Source: Hesseltinella vesiculosa | Lineage: Eukaryota; Mucoromycota; Mucoromycetes; Mucorales; Cunninghamellaceae | DNA length: 64,000 nt | NCBI GenBank assembly: GCA_002104935.1 | Contig: MCGT01000008.1 | Location: forward strand, 186,001-250,000 | Direction of reading: 5' to 3' | In this document: positions 54,829 to 64,000 of the stretch, one piece after another | Numbering within the stretch: the stretch's first letter is position 1 | Layout of the letters: each line of letters begins with the position of its first letter | The notes under the pieces: generated by a model | Database searches by the model: none | What the model was told of the DNA's origin: nothing | The model's input: only the letters and a program-made list of their open reading frames with translations | Program-made: the position numbers and the translations under genes

Positions 54829-55344
54829 ACGCATTAAAGATTCCTTGAAGCAACATGCTGGATAAAATAAGGTAGGCTTTGGGATTGAATTGACTCAATA
54901 TCCGTCCTTTAAGTGATGGAGAGTAAGAGGTTAGTCCATTGATTAGTCAACGAAGACGCGATTATGCACAAAATTGACACCAGCCTTCAGCCAAGGTAGG
55001 AAGATGAGCTGCACTTGTCATGAGCCTGAACCTCAAACATGTCCCGTTTGTTAGCCATTTGTTTCCATTGTCTTAGCCTATCAATATAACCATGGCCAAT
55101 TCATATTCCCACATTGTGTGCATTTGGTAAAAAAAAAAAAAAAAAAAAAAAAGGCGAGGGGGGGGGGGATCTGAAGCTTAGATGCGCGTCGTGGCAGAGG
55201 CAAAGCTGAGGCGAAGGATGCGTGTTTTTATTTACATCTAATATGGTATGAAAGACAATAAAGTGAAAGAATATGATAGAGGGAAGAGAATGGCAAGGGC
55301 CATTTTCACTTTTTTTTTTTTGTATGGAGCGAATGCGGCAGGAA
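54829..55344. other. 3' flank of ADE5,7; nothing recognised
   Basis: Contains an A tract of over 20 bases (about 55130) followed by an 11-base G run near 55158. No gene was seen. Confidence 0.5.
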
Positions 55345-57987
55345 TTACCAAGCGTCAGAGTTGTTGACGACGACTTCCTGGCCATCGACATCGGACTTGT
55401 TGACGACTTGGCCGATGGTGTAGACGGTTTCGTTGGCTTGTTGCAGGAGCTCAGTGACTTGGGCAACATGAGCAGGGTCGACGACCAAGATCATACCAAT
55501 ACCACAGTTGAACGTACGGGACATTTCATAGGCGGACAGCTGGCCGGCTTGCTTGAGCCATTGGAAGATGGGGGGGAAGGGGTAGGAGGCAGCATCGATC
55601 GAGACGGCCAGGTGTTCAGGCATGACGCGAGGAATGTTGTCGATGAAACCACCGCCAGTGATATGGGCCAAACCCTTGACGAGGTCCTGGCGCAGGACAG
55701 GCAAGAGCTGCTTGACGTAGATACGGGTAGGGGTCAACAAGGCTTCGCCGAGGCTCTTGGCAGCGTCCCAAGGACAAGGGGAGTGGAAGTTGAGGCCGGG
55801 TTGGCTGGCGACGACCTTGCGTACGAGCGAGAAGCCGTTAGAGTGCACACCTGACGAGGCCATACCGAGGATGATGTCACCGGCCTTCATTTCGTTCATG
55901 CGAGGCAGGATCTTGCTGCGTTCGACAGCACCGACAGTAAAACCAGCACCGTCGTAATCGTTCAAGGCATACAGACCAGGCATTTCAGCGGTCTCACCAC
56001 CGACCAAGGCACAGCCGGATTCCAGACAGCCTTGAGCCACACCAGCCACAAAGTCCTTGGCGACTTCGACATCCAACTTGCCACAGGCAAAGTAATCCAA
56101 AAAGTACAGGGGCTCGGCACCTTGCACGACCAGATCGTTGACGTTCATGGCAACCAAATCGATACCGACGGTGTTATGAATGCGACATTCTTGGGCGATG
56201 ATCAGCTTGGTACCGATACCGTCGGTGGCAGACACCAGGATAGGATCGACAAAGCCGGCAGCCTTGAGATCAAACAGCCCACCAAAGCCGCCAATGTCGG
56301 AGTCAGCGCCGGTGCGGCGGGTGGCCTTGACCAAGGGCTTGATCTTTTGCACCAACAGGTTGCCAGCGTCAATGTCGACACCGGCAGAGGCGTAGGTGAT
56401 GCCACCAGCTTGGCCATCTTGATCGTGCTTGAAGGCGCGGTGGGCAATGTCGTTGCGGTATTCAGCCTTGTCAAAGTGGATGGCCTTGACGCCCTGGTAG
56501 GCCTTGTCGACAGCTTCGCGCAAGTTCTTGGCAACGGCGGACACGGCCAGGACACGGCCACCGGAGGTCACGAGTTGCTGTTGATCGTTGAGCACAGTGC
56601 CGGCGTGGAAGATAGTGACGTCGGCGAGGGGCTGGGCTGGCAAGGTGATGGGCAGGCCCTTGGGGTAAGCGTTGGGGTAGCCGCCCGAGGCCATGACAAC
56701 GGTGGCTGCAGCATAGCCTTGCTTGACCGACACGGGCACAGCATCCAAACGGCCTTCGCAACAGGCCAACATAATTTCGGCAAGATCGGTATCGTCTGAG
56801 AGCAAGGGCAAGACGACCTGGGTTTCGGGGTCACCGAAGCGCACGTTGTATTCGAGGACCTTGGGGCCTTCTTGGGTCAGCATCAGGCCAGTGAACAGCA
56901 TGCCGACAAAGGGGAAACCATCGCGACGCATGCCATCGATGGTGGGTTGCAAGATATTGTCCTTGATCTGGGCCATGAGGGCGGGGGTACCGATAGGGGT
57001 GGGGCAGTAGCAGCCCATGCCGCCGGTGTTGGGACCTTGGTCGCCGTCATAGGCACGCTTGTGATCTTGGGCAGCAGGCAATGGCACGACAGTGTAGCCA
57101 TCGGAGAACGCCAGCACCGACAATTCTTCACCTTGCAAGAATTCTTCCACCACGACTTCGTTGCCGGCGGCGCCGAATTCCTTGTTGACCATGATGGCAT
57201 CCAACCCTTGCAGTGCTTCTTCGGTGGTGGTGGGCATCAACACGCCCTTACCAGCAGCCAAACCAGAAGCCTTGAGCACGACTTGGTGGTTGACGGATTG
57301 CACATATTGCTTGGCAGCTGCCACATCGGTGAAGTTTTCATAAGCAGCAGTAGGGATGCGATGCTTCTTCATGAAGTCCTTGGAGAAGGTCTTGGAACCT
57401 TCCATTTCAGCAGCCTTGGGTGAAGGACCGAAACAAGGAATCCCCACTTTCTTGAACACACCTTGGATCCCTTCCACCAGTGGCTGCTCAGGACCTGGCA
57501 CCACTAAATTGACCTGAACGAAAAAAATAAAAGATCAGTTTTGATCTGACTTAAAAAGGAAAAAAAAACCACAAAAAGGGTTCACTTCTGACAGTCCTTT
57601 TGACTTACATTGTGCTTGACAGCAAAGTCCACCAGCTGAGCAAAGTCACTCACACCAATAGGCACATTGGTCACCTTGTTGATGAGAGCAGTACCACCGT
57701 TTCCTAAATGGAGAGCCATGGTCAGACATCTTTTTTCCCATGCACTGATCCAAGCAACTTACCAGGAGCCACATAGATGTGCTCAACCTTGTCAGAGAGG
57801 GAAAGTCGCCAAGCAATAGCATGTTCGCGACCACCATTACCAACAAGAAGAATAGTGAGTTTGTCTAAAGAAAGGTGAAAGGAGAGTGAGTCCATGGCTC
57901 TTTCTTGCAAAGACTTGTCAACAAGCAACCTGTCGGTATAACATCGCACGTATACTGCCATGTTAGTCTATACTTACCAGAAGACAT
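55345..57987 (-). CDS. ADE5,7: Bifunctional GAR synthetase / AIR synthetase (Ade5,7), 791 aa
   Basis: Exons 57978-57987 (10 bases), 57763-57864, 57609-57703 and 55345-57513. The N-terminal GARS half has [42 protein letters not shown], the ATP-grasp segments [13 protein letters not shown] and [17 protein letters not shown], and [11 protein letters not shown]. The C-terminal AIRS half (from about residue 440) has [82 protein letters not shown] and [16 protein letters not shown]. It catalyses steps 2 and 5 of purine synthesis in the cytosol. The fused order and length match yeast Ade5,7. The third GART activity seen in animals is absent. Confidence 0.98.
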
Positions 57988-58489
57988 GATTAAATAGAAT
58001 TAGGGCAAAGAAGCCTTGGAGCGTTGAGAGTGTTAGAAAAAGTGAAAGTGGGGGAAGAGAAGAAAAAAAAAAAAACGGCGGGCTTTTATTTCACTGCTTT
58101 TTGACTCATTTTCACTCCAGCCACCCTGTCAGAAATTCCCTCACCCAAAAGGCATGCCTATGACTTCAAAATTTTCAATGAGGTTGTTTCCCTTGTCCAC
58201 TTTTTTTTAGCTAAGCCGTTACTATAAAAATACTAAGAAAGGGCAAATTAACAAGGTGAGAAAAAGAGCCCTGAAGACATAGCCTTTCTCGTTATTTTTT
58301 TGGTTTTTTTTTTTTTTTTCATTCAGCTTCATTGGTCCACCCTGGCTTTCTTTCCCAGGGATCGGCGGTCAAGTCTTGATGAGCAGATCCGAGGGAAGCT
58401 GAGTTTTTTTTTTTTTTCAAGAAGTAAAAAAGGCGTAAAAGTACAGGTTTTATTTTTTTTCATGTTGATATAAGTTAGGCGTATGAAAC
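57988..58489. other. Intergenic stretch, nothing recognised
   Basis: Promoter of ADE5,7 and 3' flank of the NlpC/P60 gene. T tracts only. Confidence 0.5.
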
Positions 58490-59334
58490 TTAAGTGAAGC
58501 GGACGACGGTGGAGATCAAGTCGCCAGTACGGATAGCGTGGGTACCAACAGGGACACCGTGAGTTTGAGCTTCGACCATTTGGTCGCCACCAGCATAGAT
58601 AGCGACGTGATGAATGCTACAGTGGTTGGCGTTACCGTCGGCAGTACCGAAGAAGAGCAGATCACCAGGTTGCTTTTGAGAGTAAGGGACGTGTTTACCA
58701 CGGGAGTCATAGTATTGGCTACAGGTGTAGTGTCCGAGTTGAATCTTGGTCACTTGGTAAACCGAGTACAAGGACAAACCACTGCAGTCAAAACCAATAA
58801 CGTTGGAATCATCTTTGCCACTGGGAGAGCCAGGTTGACCCTTGGAAGGACTGGGGGAAAAAAAAAAAGTCAGCGGTCTTTTTACGCCTTTGGAAGATGG
58901 CTCTTCTTGCTTTACCCGTTGATGGTACCACCACCCCAGCTGTACACGTTGCCGCTTTGAGATTGGGCCTTCTTAACAATGGCTTCACCATTACCAGAGC
59001 CACCAGAGCCGGAACCAGAACCAGAACCAGAACCAGAGCCGGAGCCGGAACCGCTGCATTCAGAGGTGATCATGCCAGAGGCGCCAGTCTTGACATAATA
59101 GTCAGACACGTAGCAGCCGTCTTGGGTCTTGTCCCAAATGGGAGTGCCTTTGATGTTGTCGCCGTGGGTTTGGCAAGAGATGCGGATATCGTCAGCACCG
59201 TGGTAGACCTTGACGATGTTGTTGCTGGTACCGGGACCAGAGCGGCAGTTGAGGGTGTCGGTGCGAGTCAAAGGGTAACCGCTGACGGCAACAGCCAAGG
59301 CAGCAACTGAGAAAACAATAGAGGTATAGACCAT
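58490..59334 (-). CDS. Secreted NlpC/P60 endopeptidase-like protein with N-terminal SH3-like domain, 259 aa
   Basis: Exons 58916-59334 and 58490-58850. A signal peptide (about 1-18, MVYTSIVFSVAALAVAVS) is followed by an SH3b-like domain (TDTLNCRSGPGTSNNIVKVY, residues 26-45, to about 93) with several Cys residues. A (Gly-Ser)n linker spans about 94-116. The NlpC/P60 domain then has YSWGGGTING, DCSGLSLYSVYQ with catalytic Cys162, QPGDLLFF, and HVAIYAG with catalytic His221. The family cleaves gamma-glutamyl-meso-DAP and similar peptide bonds of bacterial peptidoglycan. Fungi lack peptidoglycan, so an antibacterial or nutritional role and bacterial origin are inferred. It has a typical fungal intron, so it is nuclear and domesticated. 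Confidence 0.88.
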
Positions 59335-59948
59335 GATGATGAGGTGTCTTTGCTTTTGAAAAGTACTTTTTGCATTGATCAGGCTTCTCTTTTTATATGT
59401 TTTCTTGCGGTCAGCCACAATAATTTAGTTTGTGTCCCGCCATGTATATCAAATTCAGGTGCAGCGTGTAACATGGTTTCCTGGGATACAATGAACTTTG
59501 AGAACAACATGACCTTCAGCCTTTTATCCTTTTTATGTTGAAAGGCAAAGCAGCTTTTCGTTGTGTGTTATACTGAAAGGACTAGTCAACTCAGCTCCTT
59601 CAAAACATTGACGTTACCATCGTCAACCCGATAGTTTTTGTTGAAGTCGTCTTCAATTTTGTGATGCCGCCTTTTTTTAATTTCGGTCGAACAGGGACAT
59701 CAGCTAGCACTTTTTTGGTAGAACGTTCAGCCTCCTTTTATCTTTCTCTTTTTTTGTTCTTTTTTTTTTTTTTTTTTTTGTGGCCGAGAGGGACGTGACC
59801 AGGACACCTTGCTCATTTCCAGTTTCTGTCTGAAAGAGCTATTTGTGTCTTCGATCAATGGTGACATAAAAAAAAAAGTGTGGCGCATTTAATTATTTAC
59901 CACGCACAGATAAAAATAGAGGGGCAAGGGGGAGATGAGGCAGAAGGA
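59335..59948. other. Intergenic stretch, nothing recognised
   Basis: Promoter of the NlpC/P60 gene and 3' flank of the START gene. A 21-base T tract near 59760. No gene was recognised. Confidence 0.5.
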
Positions 59949-62900
59949 TCAATGAGCAGCTCGGTTAAGGATCAACTGAACCTCCCAGCCACCAAACCAA
60001 GGCAAACGACACAAGGAATAGATGGGTCGAGTCAGGTCAAGTTGGATCAGCTGGGGTTTCAAAAGGAGCAGGGCCGTCACGGACAACGCGCTCAGCACAA
60101 AAAGGATGCACCAAATAAATATCCAGCGGCGTCGAATCACCAAACACGGAAGGATAGGTGACATGGGTGTATCCGAAGACGAGGCTGAGGCCGTATTGGC
60201 AGTGGACCTTGGCATGGCAGTGGAGGTAGCAAAGGCAGAGATGGACGACAGACTTGCTTCTCTGCTGATCCTCAAAGAATCGCCAGAATCCTTTTCGTTT
60301 GTGTCATTGGCAGAGGTCGGTGACGTGAGGTCGCTCTTCTGCATCATGAATGGAATAAAAAAGGGTGACAGGATCTTCGTGAGGTTCTACGAAAAAATAA
60401 AAAAAACAACGAGTGAGTCGCTGCCTTTTAAGCAGTGCAGGCAAGCTTACCATGGCACGATGGGTATCATCAGAATTGGGTTGGATATCATCGTTCTCGT
60501 GTTGGGAGCCAAGCGAGGAGCTGGCAAACGAGGATATGGACGAAGCCGATGATTGGCGAGAGTGCTGGTGTAGTGAGGACCGCTCGGTAATGACAGCTTC
60601 CGAGGGCGGCGTGGCCATAAGCGACTTGTCAGAGAGCGTTGGCACAGGTGTGCTGGCATGAGAGGGTTCGGCTGAGGTGGTGGTGGAAGACGATGACGTC
60701 GAGAGCAGACCATGATTCAATAGCTCTAAGGATTTGCTGGACAACTTGATGTCTTGATCGTAGAGAGTCACGCGTTGGCCATCAACGTATGCGCACCAAT
60801 CGTTGTCATCGAGTTTGGCTGCCGGTTCGCCTTCGTCATCTTCGCCAAAGATCCCTGACATGGTCAGCTGTGGCTGGCGTTGTTGGAATGACTGTTGCTG
60901 GGTGGCGGCTTGGTAATGCTTCAAGGTGACCAGCAACGTATACTCTTCATTGTCCTGAGGCTGGAACACGGTTTGCGACAACGTGGAGGCTAGCAGCTTG
61001 ACTTGGATACGATGCTTTTTACCTGGCAGCGGCCTGGTGCTAGGTTTGGCGCCTTTTTTCTGCTGCTGCTGCTCCTTGCTGGCCAAGAGGAGCTGCGAAG
61101 GAGAGGGCGCGAGTTCCGACACGACCACCGCAAGCATGCCCGACAGGTCCAGGGTGTTGCTCGCTTGCTTGATCTGGCGGCATGTGGTGAATTGCACTTG
61201 GACATTGTAGCCGCGAGGGAAGGCTTGCAATTCAACAACCAGTTCGCACAACACTGGATCGACTGGTGGGTTCACAGGAGCCAAGCTGGCGCGGCGTCTG
61301 GCAGCAGGTGAGGACGGGGTTGCAGCACTGGTCGTAGAAGAGGTGGCAGAGGGTGGGCTGGAAGTTATGCCATGTTGCGTCTGTAGGCGGTTGAAAGGGT
61401 GCAAGCTGTTAGATGCAGGGGACGGCAGAGATCCTCGGCGTTGGGTGTAGTAGGTGGGTACAGAGTTGGAGTTGGAATAGATCGAGCTGGACGACCGGCG
61501 GTCCATCCAGGACGCACTGTGGGAAAGGGTGGGCTGGACGGGTGAATCGACGACGCTGGTGCTGGTGGGAGCGCGTACGTTCATAGGTTTCGGTGGCTGG
61601 TACTGGCATTGACACTCGGCTACAAACAGTGGCTGGCTGGGGTCCTGGCCGCCATCGGCGGTTTGGAGAACTTGGCACCACTTCAGTGAGGTCCGGGGCG
61701 AAAAGAGCATTGCGCGCGAAACCAGTGGGCTTTCGCTTGTCGCGTTGTCCTGCAGGGCCTCGTCTCCGAGGGCCGCCAAGGCTGCGTTGTTCAGGGTGCC
61801 GTTGGGGCCAAGGTCGTCTAACGTTTCCAGGTCGACCGCCTGATTACGGCGCAGGCCAATGGCAGGCAGCGGATGTACCAAATAAGACAGAGGGCCATTG
61901 GCATTGAGAAATTGTTCGATCCAAAGGATTTTTTTTGATGCAATGCCGTTAGCAATCATGTTGCTGACATAAGACGGAATGGACGGGCCAAGATCCAAGG
62001 CTAGGATGTATGTGGCCCGCATGGATGGGATGGGATGGTTGGTGGTAGTGGTGTATGGGTCGATGGGCTCCAAGATCCAACCAGAGATAAATAATCGGCC
62101 GCGGGCCAGCAATGGTGCTTTTGTAATCTGACTGGGAAGCTTGCTCGGCATGTCCACCGAGCTTTCCACATACAAGTATCGCTTAGCTGACGACCCACTG
62201 GACAAGTTTTCAACAGCTGTGCACGACGCCAAAAACAACTCACGTGACCTAGAATCGTCAAAAAAAAAAGTGTGGTCTCAGTTTCTACACACGCTCCATC
62301 GCTTTTTGCTGGTGGCTGGCTTACTTGAATGGGAACATGGACTTGATTTCTTGGCGCACCACTTGGCAGCCACGCTCCATGGGTGCGAGACGTTCGCACG
62401 ACTCGATCGAGTTATCATAGGCAAGTCGGCTGGTGGAGATGTTGGTGACCACTGAGGCGACCTCGGCCACTGAAAAGTTCTCGATCACCTTGGTTGATTT
62501 GTAAACCATGTACGGGTCGGGCACTTCCAAGTAAGCATCGAGCGACCGGTCGAATTTTTTGTTCGAGGGAGATGATGACGCATTGGAGGCGGCGGCGGCG
62601 GCTGCCGCTGCAGCAAGCAACTTGGACGGCTTTTGACCGGGCGACGTGATCACACTCGCAGAGAGGACAGGAGACGATGGGGTGGAGGTGCGTTCGTTGA
62701 TGGTGTCCAGAGTGAGCGAGGGTTTCTTGCCAATGGAGGGTTTTTTGATGAGACTGGCCTTGATGCCTGGACGTTTGCTGATGCGTAGGCCATGCTTGTC
62801 CGAGAGCATTGTCCAACCAAAAAGCTCTTCGTCCATGCGTTTCATAAACGAAAAGGCAGCCATGGCCTGGTCCATAGGAGTGACAAGCAGTTGCTGGAGA

Positions 62901-64000
62901 CATTCATCGAGCGTCGGCACCTCCTTGGCGGGGTCATCTGGCGTGGATTGTTTTTTCGGGGCGGAGGTGGAGGAAGGGGAGGGAGTGGGTGCTTGAAGTG
63001 ACAGGCTGGAGCCAGTGGCGCCGGCCGTTGTCAGTTCTTCGTCGATGAGTGTGTCGTCCATGGCGGCGGCGTCTTGAATGGTAGCGACGTCGCCGTTGAT
63101 GAGCAAGGTGACGGTGCGGTGCCGTTTTTTTTGCACAGGGCCAGGGGTGGATGAGGAGGTGGGTGATGGGTTGCTGGGTAGGGATGACACAGATGCAGCG
63201 GACCGTTGACGTTGACGTTGCTGTTGTTGTTGTTGTTGTTGCTGCGGTTTGATGAGAACCAGGATGTTGGCGCGTCGAGGAATGATGGCTTGTTCCAGAT
63301 GGTCGATGCTAAGCCAAACACCATAAGGGTCTTCTTCTTTGCGGAACTCGGCCACAACGGTCGAAGGGGGTGGGTCGATAGTGATGTTGTAGACATTGGC
63401 ATATGGGTCGGAGGCCAAGGCAGCCCAGCGGCGACGGTCCAGGCGAATCATCGAGCGTGAGGGCTGGGTGCTAAGCTCGGATTCAATGGCTCGGGTATAT
63501 TCACAACGCCAGTGCTTGCGGGTATGATCATAGGAGATTTGATGGAGGGTAGCATAGGCGAGGGATTCCAGAACGGGAGGAGCGCCGTATTTTTTAAAGT
63601 ACTGGTAGGCGGAGGTGGGCACATTGGGGGCTTGGGTGGCCAGCTGATTGACCAAGTACCATGGGATCCAGCCTTGAAAATTGGTTTGGAGAGCAAAGCG
63701 CACGTAGACTGACATGGATGGCTTCTTGCCGGGGCTGGCTGCGTTTGGGTCCACCCGATCCAACCGCCAACCAGCAATCGCCAAGGAAGCGCGTACAAAA
63801 TCTGATGTTGTTTTTGGCAGGTCATAGTGCTCATAGAAATCTTGGTCGGGGCAAGACGTCGCACAGAGATCCACACGATGCGGCGAGTTATACTCCGAGG
63901 CAAAAATCACGTAATCTCGAGGGCTAAGAAAAGGAGGGTCAGCTGGTGCCAAAAAGAAACATATGGAAATCGGGAGAAGCCTTTACCTTGCCGGCCATGC
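59949..64000 (-). CDS. Large membrane protein with tandem START lipid-transfer domains, 5' end beyond the window
   Basis: Visible exons: 63987-64000 (partial), 62325-63923, 60451-62248 and 59949-60386, together about 1,280 codons. The first START-type region includes DYVIFASEYNSPHRVDL, SMSVYVRFALQTNFQGWIPW and YLVNQLATQAPNVP. After a linker with Gln (10 in a row) and Ala (9 in a row) tracts, a second START region has VIENFSVAEVASVVTNISTS, RLAYDNSIESCERL, GCQVVRQEIKSMFPFKSREL, YLYVESSVDMPSKL and MIANGIASKKILWIE. A Ser/Pro-rich region and a C-terminal membrane segment (FIWCILFVLSALSVTALLLL) follow. START domains bind sterols or lipids. A membrane-contact-site lipid transfer role is inference. 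The edge exon is in frame as AWPAS, so the true start lies to the right. Confidence 0.85.
62606..62629 (-). repeat. Poly-alanine coding tract in START gene
   Basis: GCN repeats encode LLAAAAAAAAASN in the linker. Together with the CAA-rich Gln tract near 63218-63245 they mark disordered, length-variable linkers. Confidence 0.7.

Noticed and set aside
55273..57423. Long plus-strand open frames opposite ADE5,7
   Set aside because: They are shadows of the strongly biased ADE5,7 coding sequence on the minus strand.
60983..63927. Plus-strand open frames opposite the START gene
   Set aside because: Antisense shadows of a GC-richer coding region; products are Arg/Gly/Pro rich without motifs.

Overview
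The window looks like nuclear DNA of an early-diverging filamentous fungus, most likely Mucoromycota. This is inferred from the gene set: a chitin deacetylase, a GT15 mannosyltransferase, a Kre9-like GPI wall protein, a creC homologue, NDUFA5, a Swf1-like DHHC enzyme and a fungal NlpC/P60 hydrolase. The GT-AG introns are many, mostly 45-100 bases, often with long T tracts before the acceptor. Nearly all gene models below were assembled by hand from splice signals. In each, the exon lengths sum to an open frame of the family's usual size.

Layout. 1-23 kb is gene dense and almost all on the minus strand: the 5' end of a chitin deacetylase, a degenerate hexokinase, a CLASRP-like SR protein, a Yippee/Moh1 protein, an ABHD10-like hydrolase, uS8 (divergent from plus-strand Pescadillo), a kinesin-7 with two microexons, mitochondrial uL5 and uL1, an asparagine synthase and a DHHC palmitoyltransferase. 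23-27 kb is poor in recognisable genes and holds a near-perfect foldback element. 27-46 kb has densely packed housekeeping genes on both strands: reticulon, GT15, UBAC2/Dsc2-like, IMP1, SNU13, GPI wall protein, NDUFA5, NBP35, SYN8, creC, a DsbA-fold protein and CYP40. 46.3-55.3 kb is a repeat island with no recognisable gene. It contains a duplicated hairpin-dense repeat, a diverged copy of the foldback arm, and a 1.6 kb element with about 550-base terminal inverted repeats. 55.3-64 kb carries ADE5,7, a secreted NlpC/P60 protein and a large tandem-START membrane protein that runs off the right edge.

Shared themes. Ribosome biogenesis and RNA processing: uS8, Pescadillo, SNU13, CLASRP-like. 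Mitochondria: uL5m, uL1m, IMP1, NDUFA5. Membrane traffic, lipid and ER shaping: SYN8, DHHC enzyme, reticulon, UBAC2-like, START protein. Cell wall and surface: chitin deacetylase, GT15, Kre9-like protein, NlpC/P60. No rRNA, tRNA or CRISPR array was recognised. The most unusual items are the hexokinase-like gene that has lost its phosphate-binding motifs, the 6- and 4-base tandem microexons in the kinesin motor, the strong hairpin in the uS8 5'UTR intron, and the three repeat systems.
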